A stretch of DNA of 64,000 nt from VRUE01 sp963822295 (GTDB lineage Bacteria > Actinomycetota > Thermoleophilia > Solirubrobacterales > 70-9): assembly GCA_963822295.1 (NCBI GenBank), contig CAWGHD010000002.1, positions 1,860,001 to 1,924,000 of the forward strand. The letters run 5' to 3'. Below the pieces are notes generated by a model that saw nothing but the letters and a program-made list of their open reading frames with translations, was not told the DNA's origin and made no database searches. This document shows, piece by piece, positions 59,242-64,000 of the stretch (position 1 is its first letter; each line of letters starts with the position of its first letter). The position numbers and the translations under genes were made by a program.

Positions 59242-60333
59242 ATGGCCAGCTTCGACGCATCGCCGACCTGCCGCTCGACGATCGAGGGCTGCGAGCTCGA
59301 GGGGCTCGAGCATCAGGCGCTCGGCGGCTTCGAACGGCTGACGCACGGTGATCAAGCTGCGCGGCGGCGGCGACGAGGAGGGCCTCGGCGAGGACGTCGT
59401 CTACGACGCCGTCGACCACGTCGCGCCAGCAGGACGCCGGGCCGCCGGCTCGACCTCGCCGGCCAGCGCGACCTTCGGCGAGTTCTCGCGAGCTGCATCG
59501 ACGGCGATCGACCTCTTCCCGGCGGCGAGCCCGGCGCGCGAGGTCTCGCGCCGACTACCGTCGCTGGGCCTTCGAGTCGGCGGCGCTCGACCTCGCCCTG
59601 CGCCAGGCGGGGACCAACCTCGCCGCGGCCCTCGACCGCGAGCCGCGCCCCGTCAACTTCGTCAGCTCGATGCGCCTCTCGCCGGGCGAGGGCGAGCCGC
59701 TCCTCGATCGAGACCGCTGCGGCGCAAGCTCGACCGTCTACCCGACCCTGCGCTTCAAGCTCGACCCGACCAACGACTGGGACGACGAGCTGATCGCGGC
59801 GCTGGTCGAGACCGGCGCGGTCGACTCGCTCGACCTCAAGGGCTTCTACAAAGGCACCGCCGGTCGACGTCGAGACCGATCCCGAGCTCTACGCGAAGCT
59901 GATCGAGACCTTCCCCGACGCCTGGCTCGAGGACCCCGACGTCACCGAGGAGACCAGGCCGCTCCTCGAGCCGGTCCGCGAGCGGGTCACCTGGGACGCG
60001 CCGATCCACTCGATCGACGACATCGAGGCGATGCCCTGGTCGCCGCCGAGACGGTCAACGTCAAGCCCTCGCGGTTCGGCGGCCTCCAGGACCTCTTCGC
60101 CACCTACGACTACTGCGAGGAGCGCGGGATCGGCGCCTACGGCGGCGGCCAGACGGAGCTCGGCGTCGGCCGCGGCCAGATCCAGGTACCTCGCCTCGAT
60201 CTTCCACCCGGACACCCCGAACGACATCGCCCCCCGCGGCTACAACGAACCCGACCAGGCCACCAAGCCGGGTCTGCCGACCAGCCCGCTGGAGCCGGCG
60301 CTCAGCCCGACCGGCTTCCGCTGGGACGGCTGA
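59242..60333 (+). pseudogene. Enolase-superfamily protein (mandelate racemase/OSBS-like), multiple frameshifts
   Basis: About 355 residues when frames are joined. It starts MASFDASPTCRS, then TIEGCELEGLEH and VIKLRGGGDEEGLGEDVVYDAV. TLRFKLDPTNDWDDELI supplies the barrel Lys strand, LEDPDVTEE and AETVNVKPSRFGG carry metal-ligand and Lys positions, and CEERGIGAYGGGQTELGVGRGQIQ is the C-terminal barrel end. It resembles muconate cycloisomerase/OSBS relatives. At least ten single-base shifts occur between 59255 and 60190. The reaction is unknown. Confidence 0.72.
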
Positions 60334-60424
60334 GTTAGGCACGCCTCACGCCTGCTTCGGCCGACCGAATCCGGCGTTTCGGCTACGTTCCTCTGACCGT
60401 CCCGCCGACAGAAGGAGCACGCAG

Positions 60425-60962
60425 ATGGCCGAGAAGAGCTTCGCCGACGCCCTCAACGAGCAGATCGCCAACGAGTTCGCCGCCTCCCAGCAGTACGTCG
60501 GGGCCGCGGTCTACTACGACGCCGAGACGCTGCCCCGCCTCGCCGAGCTTCTTCTACCGCCAGGCGCTCGAGGAGCGCGAGCACGCGATGATCATGATCC
60601 GCTACCTGCTCGACATCGGCGAGGAGGTCCACATCCCGGACATCAAGTCGCAGGAGACCAGCTACGCCGACGGCAGCGCCCCGGTGAAGATGGCGCTCGA
60701 GCAGGAGAAGCGGGTCAGCGATGAGATCTTCGCCCTGTTCGAGCTGGCCCGGGACGTCAAGGACTACCGCGCCGAGCAGTTTCTCCAGTGGTTCGTCAAA
60801 GAGCAGGTCGAGGAGGTCGCGCTGATGGGCGACCTGCTCAACGTCGTCGAGCGCTCCAAGGAGAACCTGCTGCTCGCCGAGGAGTACATCGCCCGCGAGA
60901 AACTCGGCGAAGAGGGCGGCGGACCCGACCGCGCCCCCCGGGGCCGGCGAGTGAAGAATTAA
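60425..60962 (+). pseudogene. Non-heme ferritin, one frameshift
   Basis: About 179 residues. MAEKSFADALNEQIANEFAA and the ferritin helix A are in the first frame to about 60548. One extra C there moves the rest to another frame, giving FFYRQALEEREHAMMIMIRY and LQWFVKEQVEEVALMGDLL. Glu and His ligands of the ferroxidase site are all present once the frames are joined. It stores iron as a 24-mer. A charged tail (GGGPDRAPRGRRVKN) ends the protein. A GAAGGAG lies before the start. Confidence 0.88.
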
Positions 60963-61057
60963 TTAGCGAGCATCACGATCTGATTCTCTGCGAGCGGCGT
61001 TGATGCGCCGCAGTGCCGCCGCCCCCGGACGCGAAGCGGAGGAGGCGGCGGAATATG

Positions 61058-61896
61058 TCATCCCAGCCAGCCGGCGCGCTTGCGCATGCCGGTGATGCGG
61101 CGGAACTCGGCGATGTCCTCGCGCAGCGTCGCCGGGGCGGGCGCGGGCAGGAAGCGGGCCGGCATCGGCGACTCGGCGACGCCATCCTCGCGCCTGCGTC
61201 ACCCGGTAGGCGCGGGCGCCGCGGCGGGCCGTGACCGCGGCGGGCATCCCGTTGCCCTCCCAGAGCAGGCCGGCGTAGTCGTCGAGGCCGTAGCCGCCCG
61301 GCATCCCGTCGCCGACCGCCTCGAGGTAGGCGGCGCGGCGCTCGGGCTCGTTGTTGTAGTGGACGCAGAGGCTGCCGCCGAGCAGGCCGAGCCCGGCGGC
61401 GGCGGCGGGCCGGCCCGACGATTTGGTGATCCCGGCCTCGAACCAGCACATCGCGCCGGCGCTCTGGCCGGCGAGCACGATGCCCCGGCGCCAGGCGAGG
61501 CTGAGCAGTCGCGCCGAGGTCGTGCGCCTCCCAGACGGCGAGCAGGTTGACCATGCTGCCGCCGCCGACGTAGATCAGGTCCTGGGCGAGCAGGTGGTCG
61601 CGGAGCGCGACCGGCCGGCGCCCGAGCCGGAAGAGGGAGAGGTCCGACGGCTCGCAGGCGCGCTCGCCGAAGGCCGGCGTAGAAGCTGCCGATCTGGTCG
61701 GAGGTGTCGCCGCTCGCCGTCGGCAGCGATGCAGATCTTCGGGCGGTCGCCGGCGCGCTCGGTCGCCAGTCGCAGCATCAGCTCGCAGACGGCGCGGTCG
61801 GGCGGGCGCTGAAGTCGTGGCCGCCGAGGGCGAGGATCCGCCGCAGCGGCGACGGCCTCGACCGCGGGACGATCGATCGTGCGCGCGGGGCCTCAC
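61058..61896 (-). pseudogene. S51-family peptidase E-like protein, second of a tandem pair, multiple frameshifts
   Basis: About 279 residues when joined. RRILALGGHDFSARP starts the fold; ATERAGDRPKIC, QDLIYVGGGSMVNLLAVWEAHD and LAGQSAGAMCWFEAGITKS follow, the last holding the nucleophile Ser. LCVHYNNEPERRAAYL matches the later His region. The end reads ITGMRKRAGWLG with TGA at 61060-61058. A GTG at 61896 overlaps the upstream gene's stop. Five to seven shifts occur between 61190 and 61850. S51 enzymes cleave Asp-Xaa dipeptides or cyanophycin. From 60963 to 61057 I see no gene. Confidence 0.78.
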
Positions 61897-62621
61897 GCCG
61901 CGGCCGCCCAGGTAGGTGGTCGCGATCCGCATCTCGACCACCCGCTCGCCGGAGGCGTCGAGGCGGTAGCCGCGCGGCCTGCGGCCGCGAGGCGACGACC
62001 CGGCTCAGCTCGGTGCCGACGAAGTGCAGCGCGGCGCCGTCCTCGGCGGCGTAGCCGGGACGCATCCCCTCGCGCAGGAAGGCGTGGTAGGCGAGGCGGC
62101 GGCCCGAGTCCCCCGGCTCGTAGTGGACGCAGTTGCTGAACGGGAGGAGCCCGAGCCCCTCGACTCGCCGCGGCGCGCCGTGGAACCCGGTCACGCGCCT
62201 CGGCGAACCAGCAGAGCGAGCCGGCCGACAGCCCGCAGAGGACGACGCCCGCCTCCCAGGCCTCGCGCAGGATCTCGTCGAGGCCGTGGGCGCGCCAGAC
62301 CCCGAGCAGGCTGACGACGCTGCCGCCGCCGACGTAGATCAGGTCCTGGGAGAGCAGGTGCTCGCGCAGGTCCTCGGGCCCCTGCTCGCGGCGGAAGAGG
62401 GAGATGTGGCTCGCCTCGCAGCGCTCGGCGGGAAAGGCGCGGTAGAAGCGGACGACGTAGTGGTCGGCGTCGCCGCTGGCCGAGGGCAGGAAGCAGACCC
62501 GCGGCCGCCGCCGCTCCTTGCGGCTGAGCTCGAGCACGTAGTCGTCGAGCAGCGGGTTCCCCGACTCCATCGAGAAGCCGCCGCCGCCGAAGGCCACGAT
62601 CTGTCGGAGCGCATCCTTCAT
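61893..62621 (-). pseudogene. S51-family peptidase E-like protein, first of a tandem pair, two or three frameshifts
   Basis: About 242 residues. From ATG 62621 it runs MKDALRQIVAFGGGGFSMES, then RRRPRVCFLPSASGDADHYV, QDLIYVGGGSVVSLLGVWRAHG and VLCGLSAGSLCWFAEA with the catalytic Ser. A shift near 62195 leads to VTGFHGAPRRVEGLGLLPFSNCVHYEPGDSG, and another near 61975 to LDASGERVVEMRIATTYLGGR before TGA 61895-61893. It and the downstream gene are clear paralogues. Function in peptide or storage polymer turnover is inferred from the family only. Confidence 0.83.
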
Positions 62622-62711
62622 CGTCAAATGGTCCCGGCGGCGCCCCGTCCCGTGCTTGTACAGCGGTCCGAACTTTTGGGTAGCCCGCTCTCCCGGATGT
62701 ACAGTCACGCC

Positions 62712-64000
62712 ATGCGCAGAGCCCTGGTTGTCATCGGCCTCGTCCTGCTCGTCGTCCCGACCGCCGGGAGCGCGGCCAAGCCGCAGGGCCTTCGCATCGC
62801 CGTGCTCGGCTGCGCCACCGGGAACAGCGACGTCGCGAAGCGGCGCGGATGCACGGAGCTCGCCGGCTCCCGGGCCGAAGGCGCCTCGACCGGCCTCGCC
62901 GGGGTCGTCGCGATGGTCGCGGGGAGGGAGGGGAAATCTCTCTATACGGTCGGCAACCAGTACGCAATCCTCACCCGGCTCGCCCTCGGCCCCCCGCCGG
63001 GGCGAATCCTCTTCGGCTCCTGCCTCACGGGCAACAGCTTCGTCGACGAGTGCGTCAACGTCCCCGGCGCGACCGCCAACGCGCACGAAGCCCCGATCGC
63101 GAACCCGACGGGGGCCGCGATCAGCCCCGACGGGCGGTTCCTCTATGTGACGAGCGGCGATTTTCACGGCGCCGTCGTCGCCCGCTTCTCCCGCGACCCG
63201 ATCAGCGGGGAGATCGCCTACCTGGACTGCCTGACCGGGGACCTCGCCACTGCCGAATCCGGGGCCTGCGCTGCGATCCCGAGCGCCATCAAGGACAGCT
63301 ACGGCTCGGGACTCGACGAGCCCACCGGCCTCGTCATCAGCCCCGACGGGACCCGCGTCTACGTGACCGCCGGCCTCGACCAGAGCGTCGTCACCTTCGC
63401 GCGCGACAAGGCGAGCGGGGCGCTGAGCTTCAACAGCTGCATCAGCAGCAACCGCAAGGCGACCGTCTGCGCTCAGGTCCCCAACCAGGTGCTCGACGAA
63501 GCGACGGCGCCCCTGCTCTCCGCCGACGGGCGCTTCCTCTACGTGCTCGGCCGACGGGCCGCGACGGTGAACACCTTCTCGGTGGCCGGCGGCGGCCAGA
63601 TCACCTACAAGGGCTGCTTCACCGCGGTCAAGGACGAGCGCCACCCGTGCAAGCACGGCAAGGGCGCCGCCGGCGGTGGCTACACCCTGCAGGCCCCCGC
63701 GAAGGCGATCGAATCCCCCGACGGGCGGTTCCTCTACGTGAGCTCGAGCTACGGGTCGGTCGTCGTCCTCAAGCGGAGCAAGGCGAAGGGCACCCTCTCG
63801 GCCTCGAGCTGCATCAGCGGCTTCAAGGAGGACCGCGGCAAGTGCACGCTGGTTCCGCTGCCCTCGCGACTGGCGGAGGGCTCGCCGCTGAACGGCGTGC
63901 GCGCGCTTCTGCTCAGCCGCAACGGGAAGACGATCTTCGCGGCGGTGCGCAGCATGGACGGGATCACGAAGCTGCGCCGCGACCCGCGCACGGGAGCGTT
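62712..64000 (+). CDS. Secreted beta-propeller protein (lactonase/YVTN-like), partial
   Basis: An open frame of 429 codons from ATG 62712 to the window edge without a stop. A signal peptide (LVVIGLVLLVVPTAGSAAK) is followed by repeats with the theme SPDGRFLYVTSG, SPDGTRVYVTAG, SADGRFLYVLGR, SPDGRFLYVSSS and SRNGKTIF. This SPDGrxlYV pattern marks YVTN/6-phosphogluconolactonase-like propellers. Each repeat also has a cysteine (YLDCLTGD, NSCISSNR, KGCFTAV, SSCISGF), suggesting regular disulfides. No lactonase catalytic residues can be assigned. The 90 bp before it hold the divergent promoter region. No frameshifts are seen here, unlike upstream. Confidence 0.85.
   Translation, partial: MRRALVVIGLVLLVVPTAGSAAKPQGLRIAVLGCATGNSDVAKRRGCTELAGSRAEGASTGLAGVVAMVAGREGKSLYTVGNQYAILTRLALGPPPGRILFGSCLTGNSFVDECVNVPGATANAHEAPIANPTGAAISPDGRFLYVTSGDFHGAVVARFSRDPISGEIAYLDCLTGDLATAESGACAAIPSAIKDSYGSGLDEPTGLVISPDGTRVYVTAGLDQSVVTFARDKASGALSFNSCISSNRKATVCAQVPNQVLDEATAPLLSADGRFLYVLGRRAATVNTFSVAGGGQITYKGCFTAVKDERHPCKHGKGAAGGGYTLQAPAKAIESPDGRFLYVSSSYGSVVVLKRSKAKGTLSASSCISGFKEDRGKCTLVPLPSRLAEGSPLNGVRALLLSRNGKTIFAAVRSMDGITKLRRDPRTGA

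Noticed and set aside
57650..62200. Programmed frameshifting, or insertion of one base at codon boundaries, as an unusual decoding system
   Set aside because: Placing each insertion at a codon boundary is always possible when only the flanking frames are known, so the apparent regularity is not evidence. No slippery sites or downstream structures recur, and net -1 shifts also occur.

Overview
The window is strongly GC-rich and its genes start with ATG, GTG or TTG, many overlapping by four bases (ATGA or GTGA). The gene set includes paired ferritin-like proteins linked to a SigK/RskA-type sigma/anti-sigma pair, biotin carboxylase-BCCP fusions, MrfA-type helicase, large secreted repeat proteins ending in a KGTA/PGPG-type domain, and a 4Fe-4S APS reductase. 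This points to an actinobacterial chromosome, most likely of the class Thermoleophilia (Solirubrobacterales or Gaiellales). The placement is inferred from gene content and was not tested by a search. I see no transposase, integrase, phage gene, plasmid gene or CRISPR array.

Layout. 1-4.4 kb: a methyltransferase, a YhaM-like HD exonuclease, a crcB fluoride channel pair and an alpha/beta hydrolase. 4.3-12.3 kb: a persulfide dioxygenase/rhodanese protein with its ArsR repressor and a divergent sulfite exporter, followed by ZIP, APC and MgtE transporters, a frameshifted tandem universal stress protein and an SQR/NDH-2-like flavoprotein; a tRNA-Phe follows. 12.4-19 kb: a GH15-like secreted glycosidase, a GNAT acetyltransferase, and a folP-helicase-LOG operon. 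19-23 kb: a DtxR regulator facing the operon ferritin-ferritin-sigma-anti-sigma, and a cupredoxin. 23-36 kb: an aminotransferase, sucCD, a HAD hydrolase, a sulfatase, a biotin carboxylase and two paralogous PKD repeat proteins. 37-42.3 kb: a seven-gene assimilatory sulfate operon (small protein, dodecin, rhodanese, sulfite reductase, cysH, sat, cysC). 42.3-44 kb: an RTX-like secreted protein. 44-57.7 kb: a polyamine/omega-amino-acid catabolic island with divergent arms (aminotransferase-pucR-ald-ALDH, and potADBC-mmsA), plus a flavin amine oxidase. 57.7-62.6 kb: an Orn/Lys/Arg decarboxylase, an enolase-superfamily protein, a ferritin and two S51 peptidases, every one of them broken by apparent single-base indels. 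62.7 kb to the end: a secreted beta-propeller protein that runs out of the window.

The most unusual signal is a set of long palindromes at gene ends, at gene junctions and inside one gene. One family has three copies (13.5, 36.95 and 56.25 kb) with a covarying base pair; one copy lies in frame inside the GH15-like gene. A second family has a 59-base core (1.0 and 17.3 kb). It gives two unrelated proteins the same C-terminal tail, and each copy is flanked by a different, locus-specific inverted repeat. Single-copy quasi-palindromes of similar shape sit at the crcB-crcB, helicase-LOG and cysC 3' junctions.

The frameshift cluster at 57.65-62.2 kb keeps recognisable protein sequence across frames. 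I read it mainly as a local sequence-quality problem, so products there are assigned from the combined frames.
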